45,092 bases of DNA, from NCBI GenBank assembly GCA_019244055.1, contig JAFATG010000362.1:1-45092 (forward strand). Direction: 5' to 3'. Both the position numbers and the translations under genes were made by a program. The DNA is from Acidobacteriaceae bacterium (GTDB taxonomy: Bacteria > Acidobacteriota > Terriglobia > Bryobacterales > Bryobacteraceae). The notes under the pieces are model-generated. The model searched no databases and was not told the origin of the DNA. It saw only the letters and a list, made by a program, of their open reading frames with translations. Positions 29,136 through 38,109 of the stretch are shown piece after piece (position 1 is the first letter of the stretch; every line of letters begins with the position of its first letter).

Positions 29136-30068
29136 ATGAGAGTATTGATAGCCGACGATAGCGCCCCTTCACGAGCAATGCTGCGAAGCACGCTCACGAA
29201 GTGGGGCTATGAAGTTGTGACAGCGGAAAACGGCGCCCAAGCCTGGGATATTCTCGCGCAGCCGGACCCGCCTCCTTTGGCCATCCTGGATTGGGTAATG
29301 CCGCACATGACGGGGCCGGAAGTTTGCCGTAAAGTTAGGGAAACCTACCGGGAACCGGACACCTACATCCTCCTTCTCACTTCTAAGGCGACCAAGAGCG
29401 AAACGGTGGAAGGGCTCGAGGCGGGCGCAGATGACTACATTATTAAGCCTTTCGACCAACAGGAGCTGCAGGTCCGGCTACGGGCTGGTAAGCGCATCAT
29501 CGATCTGCAGATGCGGATCCTAAACGCGCGCGAGGAGCTTCGCGAGCGGGCGAACAAGGACTTGCTCACGATGCTACCCAACCGTTCCGCCATCGGGACA
29601 GTGCTCGAGCAAGAACTGGCACGCTGTCACCGCGACCGTCGAACTGTGGGTATAGCGCTGCTGGATATTGATCATTTTAAAAAGATCAACGATACGTATG
29701 GCCATTTCGCGGGTGATGCCGTTCTCCGCGAGACGGCTTCGCGCCTCCGACTACACATGCGTCCCTACGATCAAGTGGGCCGGTACGGAGGAGAAGAATT
29801 CCTGGTTGTGTTGCCCAACTGCGAACTGGAACAGGCAACAAACCAAGCCGAGCGCATGCGCGAGATGCTGCACTCCGCTAAAATGATCGCGGACGGAACG
29901 GAAGTAAGTGTTTCCGCCAGCTTTGGAGTGACTGTTTCCGACGGCTCGGAGCGCACCGCGGAGGTATTTGTCCGGGTGGCCGATGAGGCGCTGTATCAAG
30001 CGAAGGCGCGTGGCCGCAATTGCGTGTCGAGCCTGCGCTTAGAACATTCGGCCCAGAGATGCGGGTAA
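29136..30068 (+). CDS. Response regulator with GGDEF domain (diguanylate cyclase)
   Basis: 310 aa. A receiver domain (residues 1-120) with phospho-acceptor Asp52 in AILDWVMP and Lys104 in YIIKPF is joined by a short helical linker to a GGDEF domain (about 140-300). The active site is GGEEF (218-222) and the product-inhibition site RxxD is R209-PY-D212, five residues before it. [11 protein letters not shown] is the usual domain start. It makes cyclic di-GMP when phosphorylated, with feedback inhibition. No sensor kinase gene is adjacent. I chose ATG 29136, since the GTG 29106 start would add ten residues before the receiver's first strand. Confidence 0.93.
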   Translation: MRVLIADDSAPSRAMLRSTLTKWGYEVVTAENGAQAWDILAQPDPPPLAILDWVMPHMTGPEVCRKVRETYREPDTYILLLTSKATKSETVEGLEAGADDYIIKPFDQQELQVRLRAGKRIIDLQMRILNAREELRERANKDLLTMLPNRSAIGTVLEQELARCHRDRRTVGIALLDIDHFKKINDTYGHFAGDAVLRETASRLRLHMRPYDQVGRYGGEEFLVVLPNCELEQATNQAERMREMLHSAKMIADGTEVSVSASFGVTVSDGSERTAEVFVRVADEALYQAKARGRNCVSSLRLEHSAQRCG

Positions 30069-30100
30069 GGGCGAGAACAATCGATTACCTGTTCCGCTGG

Positions 30101-30106
30101 TATACT
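30101..30106 (+). promoter_or_regulatory. Extended -10 element of the tRNA-Arg gene
   Basis: TATACT is preceded by TG at the extended -10 position (CTGGTATACT) and lies about 10 bp before the mature tRNA 5' end. No good -35 is present, which is usual for extended -10 promoters. Confidence 0.5.
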
Positions 30107-30115
30107 AGCTCTGTC

Positions 30116-30192
30116 GCGCCCGTAGCTCAGCTGGATAGAGCGTCTGGCTACGAACCAGAAGGCCGGGAGTTCGAATCTCTCCGGGCGCACCA
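30116..30192 (+). tRNA. tRNA-Arg (anticodon ACG)
   Basis: A complete cloverleaf by eye. The acceptor stem GCGCCCG (30116-30122) pairs with CGGGCGC (30182-30188), followed by discriminator A and an encoded CCA. D-arm GCTC...GAGC, anticodon stem TCTGG/CCAGA with anticodon ACG at 30150-30152, and a T-loop TTCGAAT. It reads CGN arginine codons after A34 is edited to inosine. The gene stands alone between the GGDEF gene and the LptFG gene. Confidence 0.95.
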
Positions 30193-30253
30193 GTTGCACC
30201 CCTTCACGTAATCTCGCCATTAACACGCAGTGGTCGCGGCGCGCGGACTCGAA

Positions 30254-32599
30254 TCAGGTTTTCATTCGCGCCAAGAAGTAGAGGCCCGCGAGCGAGAAGA
30301 TGACATCGGGCGACCAGGCAGCCATCACGGCTGGAAGTTGATTGAGGTCGCCGATTTGATCGAACATGGTTCCAATCGTCCAATACGCAATGGCGATCCC
30401 GAAGCTGATCCCTACACCGGTCATGGTCCCGCGATTGCCAGCAACGAAAGCAAACGGAATGCTGAGAACCGCCATGATCAGGGCGAACAATGGCACCGCG
30501 AATTTCTTGTAATACTGAACTCGCAATGGCGTTGTGTCGATTCCGGTGGCCTGTAATTCCCGGATATAGCGGCCGAGTTCCTGGAAATTCATTTCCTTGT
30601 ACTCTTTTTCTTCTTTAACGAACCAGGACGGTGGTTCGGTCAACTCCTGGAACGATGCGGAGCCGCGGAACAGTTTGTACGTATCGAACTCGTTTACGAC
30701 AGTCTGGCTCATTCCGTTCTGGAAAATCCAGGTGTGCCGGTCCGGGTCCCACCGCGCACGATCCGCCGAAATCTGGTGCACAACCCGGAATGTCGCCGGA
30801 TCGAGCTCGTAGACGTTCACGTTCGACATCACAGCATTCTTAGGATCGAGGAAGCTGTAATTGTAAATTCTCGAACCCTGCCCATACACCCACTGGCGGT
30901 CTGCCCGCAGATATGTCGCCACCGGTTTGTTCTTGATCTGCGCGCGCAGCATTTCCTGGCGGCGGTTCGCTCTAGGAATGTAGTAGTGATCGAATGCGAA
31001 CAGGAGCGTACTGATGGCGAAGCTGACGACCAACACAGGCGCCGCCAGACGATGAACGCTTACGCCGCCGGCCTTGAAGGCGGTGACCTCGTTGTACTTC
31101 GTCAAGATACCGAAGCAGATGAGCGAGGCGACCAAGGTCCCGATCGGCGTGAGCTGGTATATGAGGCTGGGCGCCAGGTGATAGAGGTAATCGACCATGG
31201 TCGACATTGAGATGTCGTTCTTGATCATGTCGCCGAGCAGCTCGAAAAACGTAAACACCTCAATCAGGGACACCAGGGCTACAAGCAGAATCGCGAAGTA
31301 AAAAACAAAGCCGGCCAGGACGTAACGGTCGACCAGCATTGGCCGCAGGCCGAGCCGACGAAATGCCCCAATTCGGACTGGCCGCTCTGAAAAGAATCTC
31401 CTTCCTTTTACGACAGTCGCAAGCCTCATTCCCCAACGCTTCAGATAAGCGACCAGGTCTTGATCGCCCGGTTTTTCAAGGCGGGAAAGTAGAGCCACGC
31501 CTATAATCGCGAACATCGCATCCGGGGTCCAGACGGCGATGGGAACGGGCAGGCTGCCTTTCTTGGCGAGCCCGATCAAGGTGATGAAACTCAGGTAATA
31601 AAGGAACGCCATGACAACGGTCATCACAAAAGCCGCCGATTTTCCGCCTTTCCGGGAGGAAATGCCCAGAGGAATGCCGACGAGCGCCAGGAGCAGACAA
31701 GCCAAAGGAAGCGCAAACCGCTGATGCAACTCAATGGCGGCTTCCACGCGCTCCTCGCGCGATTGCGGCGGGTGATGGTACACGAGCTTATACAGCGGAC
31801 CCGTATCCATCTCCTGAACGGTCTTATTGAGCTGCAGCTCTTCCTGCTTTTGAGCCTGCAAGGCTTCCACCTGAGTGGGTGCGGCGGTGCTGATGACCTT
31901 GCCTTCCTTATCCCGCTCGGTTGACCGGAAATTCTTCATGTCGAGAATAATGCGGTTGTTAACCGGGTCCGCGTGGGGAATGGCTTCCTCTGCCACAATG
32001 ACGCGCGGTCCCGCGCCACGATCCCGGCCCTCGCGCTTTAATTCATCAGGGGGCGTCACGTCGGCGATAAACACGTCACGCCAGACGATCTGCTTCCCAA
32101 GCGCCTGAACGTTGCCGACGTACAGAACGGTATCCGGGAACTGTTCATCAAAGATCCGCGATTCAATTGCTCCGGTAAGCTGCGCAGCAGCGAAATTACG
32201 GGCCGCTTTGGATTCGAGGCGCAGAGACAAAGGTGTCAGCCAAAGAGAAGCGAGCGCAGTCGCAAGGAGGGCACAGAAGGCGAACAGGAGCACTGGCCGC
32301 AAGACCAAGATGCTCGAGATCCCCGATGCCCGCATGGCGGTGATCTCGCTATCGGCCGACATCCGGCTCAATCCAATCAAGATACCGACGAGCACACCCA
32401 ACGGGAGGGCAAACGGAATGGTGGATGGCAAGGCGTACAAAAGCAGCTTGGCAATCACATGCCCGGGTGCCGAACTCTTGACTAATAGCGACGAGAGGCG
32501 CTCGATTGTCCGAAGGAACAGAACAAAAATGAAAAGCAGCGTTCCCAGCGTGGCACTGGTCAGGACTTCTTTGAAAATTGCTCTGCTGAGAATTCGCAT
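30254..32599 (-). CDS. LptF-LptG fusion, LPS export permease
   Basis: 781 aa, twice the usual length. Residues 1-~375 form one LptF/LptG-family unit: transmembrane segments LGTLLFIFVLFL and PFALPLGVLVGILIGLSRMSADSEITAMRASG, here near 32330-32430, then a periplasmic beta-jellyroll, then three more membrane segments. A cytoplasmic linker follows, and a second complete unit begins at about 400 (MLVDRYVLAGFVFYFAILL, ...GTLVASLICFGILTKYNEVTAFKAGG). LptF and LptG normally form a heterodimer with LptB to extract LPS from the inner membrane. Here one chain would supply both halves. lptB, lptA and lptC are not in the window. Confidence 0.88.
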   Translation of the reverse strand: MRILSRAIFKEVLTSATLGTLLFIFVLFLRTIERLSSLLVKSSAPGHVIAKLLLYALPSTIPFALPLGVLVGILIGLSRMSADSEITAMRASGISSILVLRPVLLFAFCALLATALASLWLTPLSLRLESKAARNFAAAQLTGAIESRIFDEQFPDTVLYVGNVQALGKQIVWRDVFIADVTPPDELKREGRDRGAGPRVIVAEEAIPHADPVNNRIILDMKNFRSTERDKEGKVISTAAPTQVEALQAQKQEELQLNKTVQEMDTGPLYKLVYHHPPQSREERVEAAIELHQRFALPLACLLLALVGIPLGISSRKGGKSAAFVMTVVMAFLYYLSFITLIGLAKKGSLPVPIAVWTPDAMFAIIGVALLSRLEKPGDQDLVAYLKRWGMRLATVVKGRRFFSERPVRIGAFRRLGLRPMLVDRYVLAGFVFYFAILLVALVSLIEVFTFFELLGDMIKNDISMSTMVDYLYHLAPSLIYQLTPIGTLVASLICFGILTKYNEVTAFKAGGVSVHRLAAPVLVVSFAISTLLFAFDHYYIPRANRRQEMLRAQIKNKPVATYLRADRQWVYGQGSRIYNYSFLDPKNAVMSNVNVYELDPATFRVVHQISADRARWDPDRHTWIFQNGMSQTVVNEFDTYKLFRGSASFQELTEPPSWFVKEEKEYKEMNFQELGRYIRELQATGIDTTPLRVQYYKKFAVPLFALIMAVLSIPFAFVAGNRGTMTGVGISFGIAIAYWTIGTMFDQIGDLNQLPAVMAAWSPDVIFSLAGLYFLARMKT

Positions 32600-32797
32600 G
32601 AAACGCTGACGGCCGCTCTTGTAAGCAGGGCGGGGCGAGTCAGAGTGGGCTGAGACGCAACTTCAGGATAACAGTGGACCGAGGGTGAGAATTTCGCGAT
32701 GAGTTCGCAAAGTTATGACGCAGAAGGGCTCAGGCGCAGGTGATGGGCGCCCGCTGAACACCTGTCAAGCGTGATTTTGGATTGCCATACATGGAAA

Positions 32798-32839
32798 GGT
32801 GACCGGACATCCTCGGGGCGGATCGGATTGCCGGTCACC
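32798..32839 (-). terminator. Terminator-like hairpin after the propeller gene
   Basis: A 9-bp stem, GGTGACCGG (32798-32806) with CCGGTCACC (32831-32839), and an inner ATCC/GGAT pairing. It begins 11 bp beyond the stop at 32850. On the minus strand it is followed by TTTCC. Confidence 0.65.
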
Positions 32840-32849
32840 CGCTGTTCGA

Positions 32850-35231
32850 TTAGGGCGCGAAGTACCCGGAGAGGTCCAGGATCAGTTGTGTCGTGCCGTT
32901 TGCGAAGGAATCGATCGAGCCGTTGGTGGTCGGTACAAGCGCCATGTTCGCGGTTGTCGCACCATCGAGTGCATTCAGGGTCGATACGAGAGGCTGTGTG
33001 ACCCCATCCGGCCATAGCGCCAAATAACCCAAGGTCCCGTTGGGTACTACCGTGGCATTCAGCACCAACGCTTGCGCCCCTGCGGTGAGAGCACCGCAAC
33101 TGCTGCCCGCCACATCGACTGTGAGCGGACCGCCGGTGAGGGCGCCCGAACTCGTACGCGTATCGAGCACGCGGCAGGGCGGCACCGTGCGCAACGAGAG
33201 GCCGCCGCTACCTGGCGGAGCGAAATACCCGTTCACGTCGATGACCAGATCCGTATCGCCGGTAGCGTACACGGAGATATCGCCGCTGGAACCGGCTGGC
33301 ACAATGGCGGCATTTGCGGTTATGCCGCCGTTCAGTGCGTTCAGGGTTGAGACGTAAGGTTGGCCTTGCCGTGTAGGCCATACGGTGATAAAGCCAAGCG
33401 GGCCGTGCGGGACTGCTGTGAAATTCAGCGAGTAGGCTTGCGCACTGGAGGGAATGTTGCACTCGCTCGATATAACCGGGAATACCCGAGGAAGGCCGCC
33501 GGTCAGATATGGACCGCTCAGTGCCCCTTGCGGCAGCCGCGTGTCCGCAACACGGCAGGGCGTTACCGGATAAAACTGCAGAGTCGACGTGCCTGCAGGC
33601 ACGAAATAGCCGTTAATATCCAGTACCAAATGAGTTGAGTTCGTCACGAACACATTTACACTCCCATTCGTTCCGGCTGGAACGATGGCGGCGTCCGCCT
33701 TGATGCGTCCGTCCGAGTTGAGCGTTGAGACTAAGGGTTGGCTCTGTCCAGTGGGCCAGATGGTCAGGTATCCAAGTTGCGCATCAGGCACAACGGTCAC
33801 GTTCAGCGCGTATGCGGCGGCATTGGCGGGAATTTTGTTTTCGCAAGGCGAAACCGCCAGATTAGAAGCCGGAAGGTTAAATGTCCGCGTAGTGTTGGCT
33901 ACCAGTTCCGGTCCGCCGAAGGGGCCGTCTGCGAGGCGCGTATCAACGAGACGGCAAGGCTTAATGGGGACAAACTGCATCGGCTGCCCGGCCGTTGCTT
34001 GCACAAAGGGCCAGACGGCACCGGTGTAGCTGTTATCGTCTGGGCCGCCGATTAGAGCGGTGGTCCCGCCTCCCGACAAGGCGACGGCAGTCCCCTGCTC
34101 GGCGTTGCCAACCGCTCCCATACCGAGAAGCTTGTTTCCCTGCTGGGTCCAAACGCCGCTGGAACGCGTAAAGGCCCAGGCCGCGCCAGCAGCGCTCGCA
34201 TCAAAAGGACCTCCCTCGAGAGCCGTGTTCCCATCGGCGGACAGCGCCACTGAAAACCCTTGCTCGCTTTGGCCCACCGCTTCCGTACCGACCAGCTTGT
34301 TTCCCTGCTGGCTCCAGTGACCGTTGCCATCACGCGCGAAGACCCACATGGCACCCACGTTCGTGTTGTCGTTGGGGCCACCTACCACTGCGGTGTTCCC
34401 GTCAGCAGAAAGCGCCACAGCCCGACCTTGTTGAGGCGCACCCACAGCACCAGTGCCTGCCAGCTTGCTTCCTTGTTGAGTCCAGTTCCCGTTGACATCG
34501 CGAGTGAAGACCCACGAAGCACCTGACGAACTGTTGTCCAGAGGACCTCCGACAAACGCCGTATTGCCATCGGAAGAGAGCGTGACTGAAAAGCCCTGCT
34601 CGGTTTGGCCGACACCACCGGTGCCCACCAACTTGCTTCCTTGTTGGGTCCAATTACCGTTGGCATCCCGAGTGAAGACCCACACCGCACCAGCTCCGTT
34701 GGCATCGCCGGGGCCACCTACCAGAGCGGTGTTGCCATCAGACGATAGCGCGACCGACTGGCCCTGCTGCGATGGGCTCGTGGCTCCGGAGCCGATCAGC
34801 TTGTTTCCTTGTTGAGTCCAATTTCCGCTGCCGTCCCGCGTGAAGACCCATACGGCACCCGCGGCACCGTGATCGGCCGGGCCACCTACCAGAGCGGTAT
34901 TGCCATCGGACGACAGCGCGACAGACTGGCCTTGTTGCGACGGAGTGATGGCGCCGGAACCGATTAACTTACTTCCTTGCTGAGTCCAGGTTCCGCTGCT
35001 GTCTCGCGTGAAAACCGCAGCCGCACCAGTGTAGCTGTTATCGCCGTAAAGACCGATCAGAGCGGTGTTACCGTCGGACGATAGTGCGACCGCGCCACCT
35101 TGAAAAGTTTTTCCATTTGGACCGGCATCTACCAGCTTGATCCCTTGCTGGGTGAAGACCTGCGCCGAGGCGACCGTACAAAAAGCCAACGCTGAGCACA
35201 AAAATACCGCTTGGAATCGCGAGAAATACAC
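32850..35231 (-). CDS. Secreted FG-GAP-like seven-repeat propeller protein with three DTR/NGYF modules
   Basis: 793 aa with signal peptide (residues 1-23, ending AQV). Residues ~24-415 are seven ~56-residue repeats of the form WTQQGxKLxGxGA...QGxSVALSSDGNTALVGGPxDN..GAVWVF, best read as a seven-bladed propeller. Residues ~420-793 are three ~125-residue modules, each running from FxPxxPCRxxDTR through LNxTxVP...GYLTxWP and VSTLN to LVxDxNGYFxP. Such modules recur in secreted proteins of Solibacter-like acidobacteria. The role is unknown: surface adhesion or ligand binding is inference. The start is GTG 35231 with GGAGG six bases upstream. Confidence 0.82.
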   Translation of the reverse strand: MYFSRFQAVFLCSALAFCTVASAQVFTQQGIKLVDAGPNGKTFQGGAVALSSDGNTALIGLYGDNSYTGAAAVFTRDSSGTWTQQGSKLIGSGAITPSQQGQSVALSSDGNTALVGGPADHGAAGAVWVFTRDGSGNWTQQGNKLIGSGATSPSQQGQSVALSSDGNTALVGGPGDANGAGAVWVFTRDANGNWTQQGSKLVGTGGVGQTEQGFSVTLSSDGNTAFVGGPLDNSSSGASWVFTRDVNGNWTQQGSKLAGTGAVGAPQQGRAVALSADGNTAVVGGPNDNTNVGAMWVFARDGNGHWSQQGNKLVGTEAVGQSEQGFSVALSADGNTALEGGPFDASAAGAAWAFTRSSGVWTQQGNKLLGMGAVGNAEQGTAVALSGGGTTALIGGPDDNSYTGAVWPFVQATAGQPMQFVPIKPCRLVDTRLADGPFGGPELVANTTRTFNLPASNLAVSPCENKIPANAAAYALNVTVVPDAQLGYLTIWPTGQSQPLVSTLNSDGRIKADAAIVPAGTNGSVNVFVTNSTHLVLDINGYFVPAGTSTLQFYPVTPCRVADTRLPQGALSGPYLTGGLPRVFPVISSECNIPSSAQAYSLNFTAVPHGPLGFITVWPTRQGQPYVSTLNALNGGITANAAIVPAGSSGDISVYATGDTDLVIDVNGYFAPPGSGGLSLRTVPPCRVLDTRTSSGALTGGPLTVDVAGSSCGALTAGAQALVLNATVVPNGTLGYLALWPDGVTQPLVSTLNALDGATTANMALVPTTNGSIDSFANGTTQLILDLSGYFAP

Positions 35232-35251
35232 AGATGTCCTCCGTTCGGGAG

Positions 35252-35270
35252 AAGGGGTCCGAGGCCCCTT
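35252..35270. terminator. Small GC hairpin upstream of the propeller gene
   Basis: AAGGGG (35252-35257) pairs with CCCCTT (35265-35270) around a 7-nt loop. It lies between the M16 peptidase stop (35398) and the propeller start (35231), so it may end M16 transcription or sit in the propeller gene's leader. Confidence 0.4.
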
Positions 35271-35397
35271 TTCCGCCGTCGTGGTTGGATCGTAACACGC
35301 GAAAGGTGCTCAGAGAAGTTCTGTACGTACTATCACTTATCGAAAAGCACTAAGGATTACAGGGAAATTGAACGAAATTGTCGCATCAAAAGCGGTC

Positions 35398-38058
35398 TTA
35401 ATTTGGAACACTTAAGATGATTTCCCCGATCCTCAGCTCGCGAAGCGCCGGTTCAATCGCGGCACGATCGCCGACCACCATCCAGATCATGTGCTCAGGA
35501 TTCAGAAGCAATTTGGCGCACGCTTCGACATCCGCAACGGCCAGCGCGGAGACGCGGCTGACGTAGGTGTCGTAGTAATCGAGCGGCAGACCCAGTTCGA
35601 GCAGATCTCCGAAGAGGTTGCCGATGGAATTCATCGTTTCGTGCGCTCCCGGAAGCTCGAAGATCTGCTGCTGTTTCACCTTTTCGAGCTCGTCTGGGCG
35701 GATCGGGTCGGCGCCGGTAATCCCGTTTAGCTCCTTCAGCATCTCCGAGATAGACTCGGCTGTCTTATCGCCTTGCACCGATGCATACGCCAGAAAGGGC
35801 CGTTGTGCGCGTGCGCCATACAACACCGAACCCGCGCCGTAAGACCAGTGCTTGTTTTCGCGCAAGTTCATGTTCAGACGGGCGCCGAACGTGCCCCCAA
35901 AGACGTTGTTCATGGTTTCGAGCGCGATTTCGGCATCGGCTCTGGGCGGAGGCGCAATGGTTCCAGCGAGAACGATGGAGTGTAGCGCGCCGGGTCTATC
36001 GACGAGATAAATGGTGGGTTTGCTCGGCTGCTTCACGGCGGCAAGATTCTTGACCGGCACATCCGCAGCCGGCCATGAAGCGAACAACTCTTGGATCTCC
36101 GGCTTTATTTCGGCGACCGTGGTATCACCGACAACGATGAGGGTGGCGTTGTTGGGCTTGAACCATGTGGCGTGAAAGCGGATAGCATCCTCGCGCGTCA
36201 TTTTCTGGATGGTTTCCTCGGTTCCTGAGCCGGTCAGTGGGGCACCATAAGCGTGATGCGATCCGTACAGAATAGGCGGCAGCGCCCGGAGGGCCATCTG
36301 CAGAGGAGTGACCTTCTCATTCGCGATGGTTGCGAGCTGAAGGTACCGCTGGCGCTCGAAATCGGCTTCGGGGAAGGCTGGATGGAGAATAATGTCGGCG
36401 TAAAGATCGAGCGCCTCGCGCAAGGTGGCTTTGAGGGCTGAAACATACACCGTCGATAAGTCGAGATTGCAGCCACTCGTGAGTTGAGCGCCCAACGCTT
36501 GCAATTCATCGCTGATTTCAAGAGCGCTGCGTCGAGCCGTGCCGCCGGTGAGAAGCGTGGCAGTCAGGCGGGCTGTACCGGGAGAGGCGAACTGGTCCGC
36601 GGCAAAGCCGGCGTTGACGTCGAGCCAGAAATTTACGACGGGAATTTCGTGCCGCTCGGCGACAAGCAGGCGCAAACCGTTCGAGAGCCGGTCCTCCTGC
36701 AAACGGGGAAGCTTTAGCTCGTGGGGTGCACCGAATTCGGGAGAGTGCGTTCGATCAGAAGCCGGCGAAGCGGCGGGAGCAGCGGCTGAGAACGGATGAA
36801 CTTCGAGTGCATATACGCCATCCGAGAGCCAAGCTTGAGCGGCTTCGCGGAGATCGGCAATGGTCGCCCGTTCCAGATTCAGCAGCCTGCTCCGGTAGCC
36901 TTGTGGCGAGCCAAAGTAGGTTTGACTGGTCGCGAGAATGTCTGATTTTCCGCCGAAGCCGCCGATGCGCTCCACTCCGCGGACAAAACCGGCATAGGAT
37001 TGCGTCTTGAGGCGCTGCAGCTCCCTCTCGGTTGGCCCCTCGTTGAGAAAGCGGGACAGTTCCTCGTCTACCGCGCGCTCCACCTTTTGAATATTCACGC
37101 CTTGTTTAGCCGTGGCGGCGATGACGAACTGACTTCCGATCTCACGCTCATCGAGATAGGCCGCCACCTGCGTGGCGATCTGATCGTCATACACAAGACG
37201 CTTGTATAAGCGCGATGTCTTGCCGCTCGAGAGGACGCCGGACACGAGGCGAAGATAATCAGCGGCAGGCGTGCGGTAACCGGGGACGTTCCAGATCTTA
37301 TACAGACGGGCTTGCGGGACGCGATCCTGAACCGCTTCCCGGTGCTCGCCGGTCATCTTAGCGATCCATTCGCGTTGATGGGCAACAGGGGGACCGGGCG
37401 GTATATCACCGAAGTAGCGCCGCACGCGCTCGCGCGCATCGGCCGGGGTGATGTCGCCGGCCACGACGAGAACGGCGTTTGACGGGGTGTAGTAGGTTTT
37501 GAACCACTCACGGACATCTTCGAGCGAGGCGGAATCAAGATCTTCCATCGAACCGATGACGGTATGGTCGTACGGATGCCCGACCGGGTAGGTCGATTTG
37601 ACAACGAGATCCTCGACAACGGCGTAGGGCTGATTCTCGCTTTGCCGCTTTTCGTTCTGGACGACGCCGCGCTGTAGATCGAGCACTTCCGGGCTGATCG
37701 TGTTGTAGAAATGGCCCATGCGGTCGGATTCGGCAAACAGCGCGTAATCGAGCGCGGAGGTGGGGACGTTTTCGAAATAGTTGGTGCGGTCTTCGCTGGT
37801 AGTGCCGTTCAGATCGGTGGCGCCGATCTTCTCCATGGCCTCGATGTAGCTTCCCTGAAGATGCTCACTACCGCCGAACATCAGGTGCTCGAAGAGATGC
37901 GCAAAGCCGGTTTTTCCGCGCTTTTCGTTCTTAGAACCTACGTGATACCAAAGGTTTAGCGCGACTATGGGCGTCTTGTGATCCTCGTGAAGCAGGACCG
38001 TCAGGGCATTGTCGAGCACAAATTCGTCACAGGGGATTTGAAGGTCTGAGAATCGCAT
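35398..38058 (-). CDS. M16 family zinc metallopeptidase (two-domain, pitrilysin-like)
   Basis: About 886 aa in two M16 repeats. The first half has the inverted zinc motif HLFEH (His54, Glu57, His58) with Glu136 in VVQNE as the third ligand. The second half (about 440-880) lacks HxxEH, as usual for the inactive partner half, and includes LPRLQEDRLSNGLRLLVAERHEIPVVNF (about 36640-36725) at its start. No signal peptide is evident, so the enzyme may be cytoplasmic or exported by other means. The frame opens at GTG 38076; ATG 38058 begins the conserved part. It lies 50 bp downstream of the ADOP stop on the same strand. Confidence 0.9.
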   Translation of the reverse strand: MRFSDLQIPCDEFVLDNALTVLLHEDHKTPIVALNLWYHVGSKNEKRGKTGFAHLFEHLMFGGSEHLQGSYIEAMEKIGATDLNGTTSEDRTNYFENVPTSALDYALFAESDRMGHFYNTISPEVLDLQRGVVQNEKRQSENQPYAVVEDLVVKSTYPVGHPYDHTVIGSMEDLDSASLEDVREWFKTYYTPSNAVLVVAGDITPADARERVRRYFGDIPPGPPVAHQREWIAKMTGEHREAVQDRVPQARLYKIWNVPGYRTPAADYLRLVSGVLSSGKTSRLYKRLVYDDQIATQVAAYLDEREIGSQFVIAATAKQGVNIQKVERAVDEELSRFLNEGPTERELQRLKTQSYAGFVRGVERIGGFGGKSDILATSQTYFGSPQGYRSRLLNLERATIADLREAAQAWLSDGVYALEVHPFSAAAPAASPASDRTHSPEFGAPHELKLPRLQEDRLSNGLRLLVAERHEIPVVNFWLDVNAGFAADQFASPGTARLTATLLTGGTARRSALEISDELQALGAQLTSGCNLDLSTVYVSALKATLREALDLYADIILHPAFPEADFERQRYLQLATIANEKVTPLQMALRALPPILYGSHHAYGAPLTGSGTEETIQKMTREDAIRFHATWFKPNNATLIVVGDTTVAEIKPEIQELFASWPAADVPVKNLAAVKQPSKPTIYLVDRPGALHSIVLAGTIAPPPRADAEIALETMNNVFGGTFGARLNMNLRENKHWSYGAGSVLYGARAQRPFLAYASVQGDKTAESISEMLKELNGITGADPIRPDELEKVKQQQIFELPGAHETMNSIGNLFGDLLELGLPLDYYDTYVSRVSALAVADVEACAKLLLNPEHMIWMVVGDRAAIEPALRELRIGEIILSVPN

Positions 38059-38109
38059 TCCGGCGTGAAACGTCACGATAGCAGATGGAAATCTGCCGAT
38101 CGAGGCGTC

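Noticed and set aside
28852-29178. 109-residue N-terminal extension of ClpP
   Set aside because: It exceeds the family length and bypasses a well-placed AAGGAG before ATG 28851.
33990-35170. Possible repeat array or CRISPR in the propeller gene
   Set aside because: The ~168-bp periodicity is explained by seven coding repeats in one frame; there are no short identical repeats with unique spacers.
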